From the NCBI RefSeq assembly GCF_900110705.1, contig NZ_FOEJ01000001.1:193501-257500 (forward strand): a DNA stretch of 64,000 nucleotides, read 5' to 3'. The notes below the pieces were generated by a model, which was not told the DNA's origin, searched no databases, and saw nothing but the letters and a program-made list of their open reading frames with translations. Made by a program: the position numbers and the translations under genes. The stretch comes from Loktanella sp. DSM 29012 (GTDB lineage: Bacteria; Pseudomonadota; Alphaproteobacteria; Rhodobacterales; Rhodobacteraceae). This document shows, one piece after another, positions 35,588 to 44,736 of the stretch (positions are counted from its first letter, which is position 1; every line of letters starts with the position of its first letter).

Positions 35588-37416
35588 TCAGCGGCGTCCT
35601 GTAGCGTCAAGAAGCCCCCCGATTGCCTATTCCAGTAGCGCGCGTAAAGCCCATTTTGCGCCAGCAGGCTGTCATGGGTGCCTTCTTCGACGATACGTCC
35701 CTCTTCCAGCACGATGATCCGGTCCATCTGGCGCAGCGTGGACAGCCGATGTGCAATGGCGATGACGGTCTTGCCGTCCATCACCTGATCCAGTGCGGAC
35801 TGAATCGATGCCTCGACCTCGGAGTCGAGCGCGCTGGTCGCCTCGTCCAAGATAAGGATCGGCGCATCCTTGAGGATCGCGCGGGCAATCGCGATGCGCT
35901 GCCGCTGGCCGCCCGACAGTTTCACGCCGCGTTCGCCCAGATAGGCGTCGAACCCGGTGCGTCCGGCATGATCACGCAAACCGGGAATGAAACTGGATGC
36001 CTCTGCCCGGTCAGCGGCAGCGTTTAGCGCCGCATCGTCCGCATCCGGATTGCCATAACGGATGTTATCGCGGGCAGAGCGGTTGAACATCGACGTTTCC
36101 TGCGTGACCATCCCGATCTCGCGCCGCAGGCTTTCTTGTGTGACGTCCCGCAAATCCTGACCGTCGATCAGAATCCGCCCCTTTTCCGGGTCATAGAGCC
36201 GCAGCAACAAGGCAACGAGCGTGGATTTCCCCGCGCCGGATGCACCGACGATCCCCAGTTTTTCGCCCCCGCCGACATGCAGGGTCACGTCGCGCAGGCC
36301 GCCCTGCCCACCGCCATAGGTGAACGTCACACCGTCCAGCATGACCGCACCGTCGGTCAGCGCCAACGCAGCGGCATCAGGAACATCGGTCAGCGCATGG
36401 GGTGGCGACAGCGTCTGGATCGCATCCTCGATTTCGCCCACGTTGCCGTACATCTGCATCAGAGTGAAACTGACCCACCCCGTCATCTGCGACAGCCGCA
36501 ATCCGATGGTGCCTGCAATCGCGATGTCACCGGCGGTGGCGGCGCCATTGGTCCACAGCAGCAGCGTGATCCCGACGAGAAGGACCGGCAGCGTGCCCGC
36601 CAGCGCCATCAGGAACAGGCGAAACCACACGTTGACCCACCCATAGGCGAGCCCCGCGACGCGGAATTTTTCCATCGCACCGATGGCGGCCCGGTCCTCG
36701 TGGTCGGCATGGGCAAACAGCTTGACCGTCTTGATGTTTGTGATCGTGTCGACGACCTGCCCGCTGACCATCGCCCGCGTGCCGGCCCTCGCCTTGGACG
36801 TGGCGCGGATTTTCGGCATGAACCCACGGATCAGCGCGATATAGGCAACCAGCCAGACGGCCAGCAACAGGGCTGACCACATATCAATGCCGGTCAGCAG
36901 CAGCACGGACCCCACGACCGAGGCCAGCGCATAGACCACCGTCTGCACGAAATCGACAGCCGTGTCGGTTGTCGCACGCGCCGCCTGCATCTGTTTTTGA
37001 CTGATCCGACCTGCAAAATCGTTGTCAAAGAAACTGACCGCCTGTCCCAGCGTGTGCCGGTGCAACCGCGACAGCACCAGCGTATAGATGCCCGGCCCCA
37101 TCACCACGACGTTCAACAGCGCCGACAGCCCCAGCGTAATCGGCCGCGCAAGGATGAAAAACGCCACGACAGCAGCCAACAACCAGACGTTGCTGGCAAA
37201 AAATCCATCCGCGTCCGCTGCGAGCGCCCGGTCGATCACCCGGCCAAGGATCAGCGCGGAAATCACCTCGAGCGCGCCAGCCGCGATGGACAGCAACGAT
37301 CCCAGACCCAGTGCACGCCCACTGCCTGCCAACGCCCAGCGCAGGAATGCGGCGAGTGAATTCGGTGGCGGTCCCTCTGCCGGGGCAAAGGCGTCGATCA
37401 TCGTTTCGGGTTTCAT
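35584..37416 (-). CDS. ABC transporter, fused permease and ATP-binding domain (exporter type), second of a pair
   Basis: 610 residues. Residues 1-330 hold the six-helix type I exporter membrane domain. The nucleotide-binding domain has Walker A GIVGASGAGKSTLVALLLRLYD near 395, signature LSGGQRQRIAIARAIL near 500 and Walker B PILILDEATSALDSE near 521, with the catalytic glutamate intact. The start overlaps the stop of the equally long paralogue upstream in ATGA, so the two probably form a heterodimer with two competent ATP sites. Substrate (lipid, peptide or drug) is unknown. Confidence 0.95.
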   Translation of the reverse strand: MKPETMIDAFAPAEGPPPNSLAAFLRWALAGSGRALGLGSLLSIAAGALEVISALILGRVIDRALAADADGFFASNVWLLAAVVAFFILARPITLGLSALLNVVVMGPGIYTLVLSRLHRHTLGQAVSFFDNDFAGRISQKQMQAARATTDTAVDFVQTVVYALASVVGSVLLLTGIDMWSALLLAVWLVAYIALIRGFMPKIRATSKARAGTRAMVSGQVVDTITNIKTVKLFAHADHEDRAAIGAMEKFRVAGLAYGWVNVWFRLFLMALAGTLPVLLVGITLLLWTNGAATAGDIAIAGTIGLRLSQMTGWVSFTLMQMYGNVGEIEDAIQTLSPPHALTDVPDAAALALTDGAVMLDGVTFTYGGGQGGLRDVTLHVGGGEKLGIVGASGAGKSTLVALLLRLYDPEKGRILIDGQDLRDVTQESLRREIGMVTQETSMFNRSARDNIRYGNPDADDAALNAAADRAEASSFIPGLRDHAGRTGFDAYLGERGVKLSGGQRQRIAIARAILKDAPILILDEATSALDSEVEASIQSALDQVMDGKTVIAIAHRLSTLRQMDRIIVLEEGRIVEEGTHDSLLAQNGLYARYWNRQSGGFLTLQDAAE

Positions 37417-39245
37417 CCGTCGTCCCCTAAAAATCCGCCTGACTGACGTGCCCAGAACTGGGCATAGCGCCCTTGCTGCGCAAGCAGGCTGTCGTGCGTG
37501 CCGTCTTCGACGATGCGCCCGTTTTCCATGACGATGATCCGGTCCATGCGTGCGATGGTCGACAGGCGGTGCGCGACGGCAATCACCGTCTTGCCATTCA
37601 TCATCGTGACCAATGCGGACTGGATCGCCGCCTCGACCTCTGAATCTAGCGCGCTGGTGGCTTCGTCCAGCACCAGGATCGGTGCATCCTTGAGAATGAC
37701 GCGGGCCAGGGCGATACGTTGCCTTTGCCCGCCTGACAATTTGACCCCGCGTTCACCCACCAGTGCGTCGTAACCACGGCGCCCCTCGCTGTCCTCGAGC
37801 GTCAGGATGAAATCATGCGCAGCGGCCTGCCGGGCGGCAGCAATCATCGCGCCCTCGTCCGCATCGGGCCTGCCATACAGGATGTTGTCTCGCACGGACC
37901 GGTGCAAGAGAGAGCTGTCTTGCTGCACCATTCCGATGGCACGCCGCAGGCTGTCTTGGGTGACGTGGCGAATATCCTGTCCGTCAATCTCGATCCGACC
38001 CTGTTCTGCGTCGTAAAACCGCAAGAGCAGTTTGATCAGGCTCGATTTTCCGGCCCCGGACGCGCCAACGAGGCCGACCTTTTTCCCCGCCGGAATCGTC
38101 AGGTCGATCTGGTCCAGACCGCCCCCGCCCCGGCCGTAATGATGGCTCAGCCCTGTGATCTGCAATGCGCCTGCGGTCATCGCCAGCGGTTTGGCATCGG
38201 GGCTGTCGACCAGCCGCGTGCGCTGGCCGATGGTTTCCAACCCCTCGGCCACGACGCCGAGGTTCTGGAACAATGTCGAGACCGCCCACATGATCCAGCC
38301 GCTCATGCCGTTCAGGCGCAAGGTCAACGCGGTGGCAGCCGCGACAACGCCGGCACTGGCCAGCCCGTTCAGCCACAAAAACAGCGCATAGCCGACAACG
38401 CCGACGATCAGCCCGCCGTTCAGCACCAGCAGCGCGATGTCCATGATGGAATAGAGCCGCATTTCACGCTGGAACGTGGTGCGCGCGCCCTCGATCGCGT
38501 CGCGGGCGTAGGCCACTTCCTTGTCGTGATGGGCGAACATCTTGACCGAGTGGATGTTGGTATAGCTGTCCACGACACGGCCCGTGACCACCGAACGCGC
38601 ATCGGACGCGGCCTTGGACGCAGGCCCGATGCGGCGGATCGTCCATTGCAACAGCAACAGATAGGGCACCAGCCACAGCATCATCGGCAGGATCAGCCGT
38701 GCGTCACTGTTGCCCAGCAGGATCACAGCACCGATCAGATAGGCCAGCGCAAAGGCAATCGCGTCGAACACCTGAAAGATCGCCTCGCCCGCGGCGGGTG
38801 GCGTCTGCATGATCCGGTTCGCGATGCGCCCGGCAAAATCGTCTTCGAACCAACCGACAGATTGGCGCAGCACCTGCCGGTGTGCGCGCCAGCGGACCAG
38901 CGTGGTAAAGTTCGGCAGGATCGTGTTGTTCAGCAACGCCACCTGTGCGCCCTGCACGATGGGGCGCAGAACCAAAATGAACAGGGCCACGACGATCAGT
39001 TCGATCCCGTGGTTGTCCCAGAATGCCGCGCGCCCCGTGTCCAGCAGATCGACCAGCCGCCCCAGGTAATAGATCAACCAGACCTCGACGGCGGCGACCG
39101 CTGCCGCCAGCACGGCAGTGACCGCGAACATCCGCCGAAATGGCCCCGCGTAGTCGCGCAGAAACGGGATCAGCCGCTGCGGCGGCGTATCCGTTTCTGT
39201 GTAGGCAACATAGGGATCGACAAGACGTTCAAAGAAACGAAACAC
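37413..39245 (-). CDS. ABC transporter, fused permease and ATP-binding domain (exporter type), first of a pair
   Basis: 610 residues, the same length as its neighbour. Six hydrophobic segments in the first 330 residues are followed by Walker A GLVGASGAGKSSLIKLLLRFYD near 393, signature LSGGQRQRIALARVIL near 501 and Walker B PILVLDEATSALDSE near 522. The catalytic glutamate is present, so neither half of the presumed heterodimer is degenerate, unlike many heterodimeric exporters. It lies 57 bases after cca on the same strand. Products of a duplication; divergence is clear in the membrane domains. Confidence 0.95.
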   Translation of the reverse strand: MFRFFERLVDPYVAYTETDTPPQRLIPFLRDYAGPFRRMFAVTAVLAAAVAAVEVWLIYYLGRLVDLLDTGRAAFWDNHGIELIVVALFILVLRPIVQGAQVALLNNTILPNFTTLVRWRAHRQVLRQSVGWFEDDFAGRIANRIMQTPPAAGEAIFQVFDAIAFALAYLIGAVILLGNSDARLILPMMLWLVPYLLLLQWTIRRIGPASKAASDARSVVTGRVVDSYTNIHSVKMFAHHDKEVAYARDAIEGARTTFQREMRLYSIMDIALLVLNGGLIVGVVGYALFLWLNGLASAGVVAAATALTLRLNGMSGWIMWAVSTLFQNLGVVAEGLETIGQRTRLVDSPDAKPLAMTAGALQITGLSHHYGRGGGGLDQIDLTIPAGKKVGLVGASGAGKSSLIKLLLRFYDAEQGRIEIDGQDIRHVTQDSLRRAIGMVQQDSSLLHRSVRDNILYGRPDADEGAMIAAARQAAAHDFILTLEDSEGRRGYDALVGERGVKLSGGQRQRIALARVILKDAPILVLDEATSALDSEVEAAIQSALVTMMNGKTVIAVAHRLSTIARMDRIIVMENGRIVEDGTHDSLLAQQGRYAQFWARQSGGFLGDDG

Positions 39246-39302
39246 GGGAGACAGACCTGAAATGTGATTAGGCCCTCGGTGTCTGCCCCTTTGTCCGGGG
39301 TT

Positions 39303-40448
39303 TCAAGTGGCGCCGCGTAGCAGGTCGTCACGTGAAAGTGTGAAACCGGACGCGATCCAGCGTGATTCGGCCTGTTTCAGGGCCTGTCCCAACGCAGGCC
39401 CCTGCACGGCAGGCATGAAATCTGCGGCACTGACCGGCAGGGTCTGATCTGCAGCAAAACGGGCGCTTTGCACCGCATTGGGGTCGATTTCCTGACCCAT
39501 GGTCGCGGCAAGGATCGCCAGTTTGTCGATCGCGATAGCCGCGCCGTGTCGATATCCCATTTCCGCCGGGCTTGCCTGGTCAGCGCGCAGCGTGTCGATC
39601 ATCGCGGCCTGTGCCTTGCTCAGCCGTAGCCGGTCCAGCGATCCCCCCAGCGCCGCGAGGCGTCGCATTGGATCGGGTGCCAGACCCGCGCGTTGTTCCA
39701 CATGCACCAGCACGGTCAACACATCGGCAGCGGCCCCGGTCAACACCCGCATCAGCGCGCCACAGGCGGCCATGCTGGCGACAGCGGGTGCCGGATCGGG
39801 CGCTGCCAGCAGCTTGAGCAGTTCTTGCGTGACCCGTTCCGCGGACAGGCCATCCAGCCCGTCGGCATTCATCGCGCAGGCCGCCAGACCGTCGGCGTCA
39901 ATGCCCAGCGCCGGGTCGCCATACCAGGCGAAGAACCGGAAAAACCGCATGATACGCAGATAATCCTCGCGGATGCGCAGCACAGGATCACCGACGAACC
40001 GCACCCGCCCGGCTAGGGCATCCGGCACACCCCCCAACGGATCGGCGATGCTGCCGTCCGCGCCTGCATAGAGCGCATTCATCGTGAAATCCCGGCGGCG
40101 GGCATCCTGAGCCAGATCATCGGTGTAGGCGACGGTGGCGTGCCGCCCGTCCGTGTCGATGTCGCGGCGAAACGTCGTGATCTCGTAGGGTGCGCCATCC
40201 GCAATCACCGTGACGGTGCCGTGGTCGATCCCGGTCGGCACGACCTTTAGCCCCGCTGCCTGCGCCAGCGCCATCACCCGGTCAGGCCGGGCATCCGTCG
40301 TCAGATCCAGATCACTGACCGGTGCGCCGATCAACGCGTTGCGCACGCAACCGCCGACAAACCACGCCTGATGGCCTGCCTCTGTCAGCATGGTGCAGAC
40401 CGCAACCGATGCGGGCGTCGTCAGCCAGGGGGCATCCAACCGGGTCAT
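39303..40448 (-). CDS. cca: CCA tRNA nucleotidyltransferase / poly(A) polymerase family protein
   Basis: 381 residues. It adds or repairs the 3'-CCA of tRNA. The nucleotidyltransferase head shows AWFVGGCVRNALIGAPVSDLDLTTDARP at about residues 28-55, with metal-binding DLD. It continues with RRDIDTDGRHATVAYTDDLAQDARRRDFTMNALY near 94-127 and DPLGGVPDALAGRVRFVGDPVLRIREDYLRIMRFFRF near 136-173. It overlaps the upstream Nudix gene by four bases. A single class II gene like this normally serves CCA addition in this group. Confidence 0.96.
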   Translation of the reverse strand: MTRLDAPWLTTPASVAVCTMLTEAGHQAWFVGGCVRNALIGAPVSDLDLTTDARPDRVMALAQAAGLKVVPTGIDHGTVTVIADGAPYEITTFRRDIDTDGRHATVAYTDDLAQDARRRDFTMNALYAGADGSIADPLGGVPDALAGRVRFVGDPVLRIREDYLRIMRFFRFFAWYGDPALGIDADGLAACAMNADGLDGLSAERVTQELLKLLAAPDPAPAVASMAACGALMRVLTGAAADVLTVLVHVEQRAGLAPDPMRRLAALGGSLDRLRLSKAQAAMIDTLRADQASPAEMGYRHGAAIAIDKLAILAATMGQEIDPNAVQSARFAADQTLPVSAADFMPAVQGPALGQALKQAESRWIASGFTLSRDDLLRGAT

Positions 40449-41041
40449 ACTGCCATCCGGTCAGCCAGCGTGCGCAGGATCCGGCCCGTGGCACCCCAGA
40501 TGTAATAGGGGCCATAGGGAACGGTATAGTAATGCCGCCTGCTGCCTTGCCAACGGCGGCTTTGGATCAGGAAACGGGCGGGGTCGGATACATGGGCCAA
40601 TGGCACCTCGAACACTTCGGATACTTCGCCCGCCTCCGGACGCGGGGTGAAATCCCTGTCGATCATCCCGATTACAGGGGTCATGTCAAAACCGGTCACC
40701 GTCTCGTGGCTGGGCAAGGCACCCAGCACACGCACCGCAGACCGGGGCAAACCGACCTCTTCCTCTGCCTCGCGCAGGGCGGCGGCGATTGCGTCAGCGT
40801 CGCCTGCATCCAGCTTGCCACCCGGAAAGGCAATCTGCCCCGGATGGTGGCGCAAGGCAGCGGACCGTTTCGTAAGGATCACAGTCCCACGGGCCGGCCG
40901 CACGGCGATCAGCACGGCTGCCGGTCGCAATGTGCGGCCTGCCGGTCGCATCACGTCGGGGTTCAGGTCATAATCAGTGGATGGCCGGCCCGGACGGGCC
41001 AGCGCACCCAGCAGACGGGATTCCAGATCAGGCGTCGCCAT
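40445..41041 (-). CDS. Nudix hydrolase, probable CoA pyrophosphatase (NudL type)
   Basis: 198 residues. The characteristic LTKRSAALRHHPGQIAFPGGKLDAGDADAIAAALREAEEEVGL (residues about 75-117) combines the NudL/UPF0035 signature (HxGQIAFPGG) with the Nudix box GX5EX7REUXEEXGU. The usual first Glu position of the box is occupied here by D (GGKLDAGD...). NudL-type enzymes cleave CoA and related pyrophosphates. The start lies 14 bases inside the end of hslO and the stop overlaps cca by four bases, so three genes are tightly coupled. Confidence 0.9.
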   Translation of the reverse strand: MATPDLESRLLGALARPGRPSTDYDLNPDVMRPAGRTLRPAAVLIAVRPARGTVILTKRSAALRHHPGQIAFPGGKLDAGDADAIAAALREAEEEVGLPRSAVRVLGALPSHETVTGFDMTPVIGMIDRDFTPRPEAGEVSEVFEVPLAHVSDPARFLIQSRRWQGSRRHYYTVPYGPYYIWGATGRILRTLADRMAV

Positions 41042-42026
41042 CGGTTTTTTCGGCCTCGAACCCCAGCGTATCAGGCTGGAATTCGTAATGCGCGCCGCAA
41101 AACTGGCAATCGGCGGTGACGATGCCTTCGTCGGTGGTCATCGTGCCGATGTCCTTGGCCGAATAGATCGACAGGCTTTGACGGACGCGATCAGCCGAAC
41201 AGGTGCAACCAAAGGTGATGGGCTGGGCGTCATAGACGCGCGGTGCCTCTTCGTGAAACAGACGCACCAGCAGGTCCGTGGGCGCAACCGATGGCCCGAT
41301 CAGTTCCAGATCGTCCACCGTATCCAGCAGCAGGTTCGCGCGGCGCCAGTTTTCGCCCTCATCATCCGTCAGAATATCCTCTGCGGCCAGCAAACCACCC
41401 TCGCCGCTGCCGCCTTCACCGCTGGCAAAGGGGGACGCCTTGGGCATGTGTTGCAGCATGACGCCACCGGCACGCCAGCGCGCGCCCTGGCCTGCGTTCT
41501 GGTTCAGGCCGAACGATAGCGAGAACCGCGTCGGAATCTGTTCGGACTGAGCAAAGTAAGTCTCGGCGCAGGCGGACAGGCTACTGCCGGTCAGGGGCGT
41601 GATCCCCTGATAGGGCGCCATGCCGCTGCCCTGGTCGATCAGAATGGCGAAATAACCGTCGCCAACCTGTGAAAACGGGTCCGCGCCCGCATCCAGCAGA
41701 TCGGCGTCATATCCGGCGTAGGCCCGCATCCGGGCCGGTTCGCCGTCCTCGGTCGGGCCATAGTAATCCGTGGCGATCAGGCGCGCGGCACCCGATGACC
41801 GCACCTGTAGCGACAGCTTCCATTCCAGTTTCATGGTCTGGCCGATCAACGCGGTCAGCAGGGCCATTTCGGCAACCAGTGCCTCGATGACCGGAGGATA
41901 GTCATGCTGTTTCAGGACCGCATCCAGAACACCGTCCAGGCGCGCAACGCGGCCCCGGATGTCGGACGCATCCAGCGTGAATGGCAGAACGGTGTCGTCC
42001 CAGGCGATCTGAGAGCCTAAGGTCAT
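41028..42026 (-). CDS. hslO: Redox-regulated chaperone Hsp33
   Basis: 332 residues from the ATG at 42026, preceded by AGGAAAG. Hsp33 holds unfolded proteins under oxidative and heat stress and is switched on by disulphide formation. The C-terminal zinc centre is intact: CTC near residue 268 and CQFC near 308, the CxC...CxxC pattern. Earlier blocks QVRSSGAARLIATDYYG and GQTMKLEWKLSLQ fit the family. A strong RpoH-type promoter match lies upstream. First gene of hslO-nudL-cca and perhaps of the following ABC pair. Confidence 0.95.
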   Translation of the reverse strand: MTLGSQIAWDDTVLPFTLDASDIRGRVARLDGVLDAVLKQHDYPPVIEALVAEMALLTALIGQTMKLEWKLSLQVRSSGAARLIATDYYGPTEDGEPARMRAYAGYDADLLDAGADPFSQVGDGYFAILIDQGSGMAPYQGITPLTGSSLSACAETYFAQSEQIPTRFSLSFGLNQNAGQGARWRAGGVMLQHMPKASPFASGEGGSGEGGLLAAEDILTDDEGENWRRANLLLDTVDDLELIGPSVAPTDLLVRLFHEEAPRVYDAQPITFGCTCSADRVRQSLSIYSAKDIGTMTTDEGIVTADCQFCGAHYEFQPDTLGFEAEKTDGDA

Positions 42027-42065
42027 GGGCTTTCCTAACTTGTGCGGAATTTGCATATCGGGTCC

Positions 42066-42093
42066 ATATAGTCACGGCAAGCAATGGTCCAAG
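42066..42093 (-). promoter_or_regulatory. Candidate RpoH (sigma-32) promoter of hslO
   Basis: On the minus strand CTTG (42093-42090), a 17-base spacer, and ACTATAT (42072-42066). Against CTTG-N17/18-CYTATNT this is 4 of 4 and 6 of 7. It lies 40 bases upstream of the hslO ATG, a sensible distance for a heat-shock gene. A sigma-70 reading (TTGGAC, 16 bases, TATATG) overlaps it, so dual use is possible. Confidence 0.55.
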
Positions 42094-42102
42094 GGGGCGA
42101 CG

Positions 42103-42537
42103 ATGATCCGCAGATACGGGACACCCCCGAAACATGACGTGCGCTATGGTTTGCGCCCCGGTGCCTATGTGATTTTGCCGCGTGACGGGATGCTGTTGCT
42201 GACATGGCAGGGCGATCCGCACAACGAACTACAGCTGCCCGGCGGCGGCATTGATCCCGGTGAAACCCCCATTCAGGCGCTGCACCGCGAGGTGTTCGAG
42301 GAAACCGGTTGGCGCATCGCCAAACCCCGCCGTCTGGGGGCATTTCGCAGGTTCACCTGGATGCCCGAATACAAACGCCACGCGGAAAAGCTGTGTCATA
42401 TCTACGTGGCGCGCCCCACCCTGCGGATCCGCAACCCGGTGGAACCCAACCACACCGCCGTCTGGGTCAGCCCCACCGATGCGCTGGGGATGCTGGCAAA
42501 TGACGGCGATGCCGCGTTTTTGCGGGGTGTCATCTGA
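42103..42537 (+). CDS. Nudix hydrolase
   Basis: 144 residues from the ATG at 42103, preceded by AAGGGGGCGACG; a longer frame reaches into the divergent hslO. The Nudix box [23 protein letters not shown] spans about residues 47-69, with the REUXEEXGU glutamates present. Preceding [19 protein letters not shown] gives the usual beta-strand lead-in. Substrate unknown. Divergent from hslO and 82 bases upstream of argG. Confidence 0.9.
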   Translation: MIRRYGTPPKHDVRYGLRPGAYVILPRDGMLLLTWQGDPHNELQLPGGGIDPGETPIQALHREVFEETGWRIAKPRRLGAFRRFTWMPEYKRHAEKLCHIYVARPTLRIRNPVEPNHTAVWVSPTDALGMLANDGDAAFLRGVI

Positions 42538-42555
42538 CCGACAACGGCGCAAACC

Positions 42556-42584
42556 TTGCCCCGCATCACAAATCGCAGTATCGC
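42556..42584 (+). promoter_or_regulatory. Weak candidate promoter of argG
   Basis: TTGCCC (42556-42561), a 17-base spacer and TATCGC (42579-42584), 35 bases before the argG start. The match is modest; no arginine-repressor operator is apparent to me. Confidence 0.22.
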
Positions 42585-42619
42585 GCTGGACCAACGCTCA
42601 CGTTGCAAAGGCCCTTACC

Positions 42620-43840
42620 ATGACCGCGCCCAAGAAAGTCGTCCTCGCCTATTCCGGCGGTCTGGACACATCGATCATCCTCAAATGGCTCAAAACCGAA
42701 TACGGCTGCGAGGTCGTGACCTTTACCGCTGATCTTGGTCAGGGTGAGGAACTGGAACCCGCTCGCAAGAAGGCCGAGGATATGGGTGCCTCCAGCATCT
42801 ATATCGAGGACCTGCGCGAGGAATTCGTGCGCGATTTCGTGTTCCCGATGTTCCGCGCCAATGCCGAATACGAGGGGCTGTATCTGTTGGGCACATCCAT
42901 CGCGCGCCCGCTGATTTCCAAGCGTCTGGTCGAGATTGCAGCGGCAGAAGGTGCCGATGCCGTCGCCCACGGTGCAACCGGCAAGGGCAACGATCAGGTC
43001 CGGTTCGAAATCGCGGCCTACGCCCTGAACCCCGATATCAAGGTCATCGCCCCCTGGCGCGAATGGGACCTGACCAGCCGCACCAAGCTGCTTGAATTTG
43101 CCGAGCAACACCAGATTCCCGTCGCCAAGGACAAGCGCGGCGAGGCACCGTTCAGCGTCGACGCCAACCTGCTGCACACCTCGTCCGAGGGCAAAGTGCT
43201 GGAGGACCCGGCGATCGAGGCCCCCGATTACGTCTATCAGCGCACCGTCGCACCAGAGGACGCCCCCGACACGCCCGAAATGGTGGAAATCACCTTTGAG
43301 CGTGGCGATGCGGTTGCGATCAACGGCGAGGCAATGTCGCCAGCCACAATCCTGACCAAGCTGAACGAATTGGGTGGCAAGCACGGCGTGGGTCGCCTTG
43401 ACCTCGTGGAAAACCGGTTCGTGGGCATGAAATCGCGCGGCATCTACGAAACCCCCGGCGGCACCATCCTGCTGGAGGCCCACCGCGGCATCGAGCAGAT
43501 CACGCTGGACAGCGGTTCCGGCCACCTCAAGGACAGCATCATGCCCCGCTACGCAGAGCTGATCTACAACGGCTTCTGGTTCTCGCCAGAGCGGGAAATG
43601 CTGCAAGCGCTGATCGACAAGAGCCAGGAGCACGTACAGGGCACCGTCCGCGTGAAACTGTACAAGGGTTCGGTCAACACCGTCGCCCGCTGGTCCGATG
43701 CCTCGCTTTATTCAGAGGCGCACGTCACGTTCGAAGACGACGCCGGTGCCTATGACCAGACCGACGCGCAGGGTTTCATCCAGCTGAACGCGCTGCGCCT
43801 GAAACTGCTCGCCGCACGCGCACGGCGGTTGAAGAAGTAG
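42620..43840 (+). CDS. argG: Argininosuccinate synthase
   Basis: 406 residues from the ATG at 42620 ([24 protein letters not shown]). It joins citrulline and aspartate using ATP, the penultimate step of arginine synthesis. The PP-loop [10 protein letters not shown] near residue 10 binds [17 protein letters not shown] near 116 and [21 protein letters not shown] near 142 are signature blocks. The frame is open upstream but resemblance begins at this start. Followed by a strong hairpin. ArgJ is at 16363-17577. Confidence 0.98.
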   Translation: MTAPKKVVLAYSGGLDTSIILKWLKTEYGCEVVTFTADLGQGEELEPARKKAEDMGASSIYIEDLREEFVRDFVFPMFRANAEYEGLYLLGTSIARPLISKRLVEIAAAEGADAVAHGATGKGNDQVRFEIAAYALNPDIKVIAPWREWDLTSRTKLLEFAEQHQIPVAKDKRGEAPFSVDANLLHTSSEGKVLEDPAIEAPDYVYQRTVAPEDAPDTPEMVEITFERGDAVAINGEAMSPATILTKLNELGGKHGVGRLDLVENRFVGMKSRGIYETPGGTILLEAHRGIEQITLDSGSGHLKDSIMPRYAELIYNGFWFSPEREMLQALIDKSQEHVQGTVRVKLYKGSVNTVARWSDASLYSEAHVTFEDDAGAYDQTDAQGFIQLNALRLKLLAARARRLKK

Positions 43841-43848
43841 AACGAAAC

Positions 43849-43878
43849 AACCCGCCCCGGTTTGCACCGGGGCGGGTT
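43849..43878. terminator. Terminator hairpin after argG, convergent junction
   Basis: A perfect 12-bp stem, AACCCGCCCCGG (43849-43860) with CCGGGGCGGGTT (43867-43878), has a 6-base loop and begins 9 bases after the argG stop. The plus-strand tail is TTTAAC, and the stem ends in AA/TT, so it could act in both directions. The 159 bases from 43879 to 44037 hold no gene I can support. Confidence 0.8.
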
Positions 43879-44037
43879 TAACAAATCACTCGTTAACGCC
43901 GGGCCTGGCGATACTGGTTAAAACAATACTCACTATCCTGCCCGGATATCTGAAACATTTCAGGTCGCGTGCAATCTTGGCGACCATTCGTGAATAGCCA
44001 CGAGGCGCATCCGGGCAAAGTTTCAGGGGCAGACGAA

Positions 44038-44736
44038 TTATTTCAGCCGACAGGAAAACAGCCTGTCGTAATGCGACATCGCGCGCGCGGCGAGGGCTGC
44101 TGCCTCGCCCGTCAGGTCCGGCAAGGCCTGCTCTGCCGCAGCGAACCCCGTGCTGGCATGAACCGCACCATACCAATGCGGGGCCCACGCCCCATCGTCA
44201 GGATGGCCGCCTGCGGGCCAGGACAGCATCGCAGGATCAAAATCCATACCGATCGCGTCACACAATTTGCGCAACATGGATTCGGGATCTGCCCGGATAT
44301 CGGCGCTGTCGATAATGATCCCGCCAATCCGGTCGAACAAGGCCGTCTGCGCGGCAAACCCGATATCGTCATCCGTGACGCTGTCGCGTTTTGCGCCGTA
44401 GCTGGCGACGACCCGCGCGGGATGCCGGATCAGGTGAATATTCACGCAATCCGACACCCAGTCCAAAGGCATCCCGTCCATGTGATGCGGCATGTGTTTC
44501 ATGTAGAAATGGGGCTTGTTATCGGGGATCGGCCCGGCGCAGCGCGCAGCAACACGGGCCGGATCGGTTTCATGCGCCGCCAGAATGGCATCGCGCATCG
44601 GATGGTCCGCACCCGTCCGCGCAAGGTAGGGCGCGTAGAATGGTTCATCCCAGACCGCGAAATCCGGCCGGGCACCAAAGCTGTACATCATTGCCGTCGA
44701 CAGGTTGCGCGGCCCGGACCACATCGCGATTTTCAT
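44038..44736 (-). CDS. Sulfotransferase-like P-loop protein
   Basis: 232 residues. The N-terminus MKIAMWSGPRNLSTAMMYSF resembles the PAPS 5'-phosphosulfate-binding loop of sulfotransferases, and NIHLIRHPARVVASYGAKRD near residue 100 resembles the 3'-phosphate-binding strand and helix (typical xRxPxxxxxS). WDEPFYAPYL near 30 fits the same family. No known substrate. It overlaps the class IV aminotransferase gene by four bases. Plant proteins that join a similar domain to a class IV aminotransferase may exist, from memory, which would support a joint role. Confidence 0.8.
   Translation of the reverse strand: MKIAMWSGPRNLSTAMMYSFGARPDFAVWDEPFYAPYLARTGADHPMRDAILAAHETDPARVAARCAGPIPDNKPHFYMKHMPHHMDGMPLDWVSDCVNIHLIRHPARVVASYGAKRDSVTDDDIGFAAQTALFDRIGGIIIDSADIRADPESMLRKLCDAIGMDFDPAMLSWPAGGHPDDGAWAPHWYGAVHASTGFAAAEQALPDLTGEAAALAARAMSHYDRLFSCRLK

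Noticed and set aside
43946-43962. Short dyad CTGAAACATTTCAG
   Set aside because: Six-base arms in a short AT-richer gap are expected by chance and no regulator or gene start lies close enough to support it.
43886-43987. 33-codon minus-strand frame in the argG downstream gap
   Set aside because: No ribosome binding site, overlaps the end of a longer shadow frame, and nothing recognisable in the peptide.
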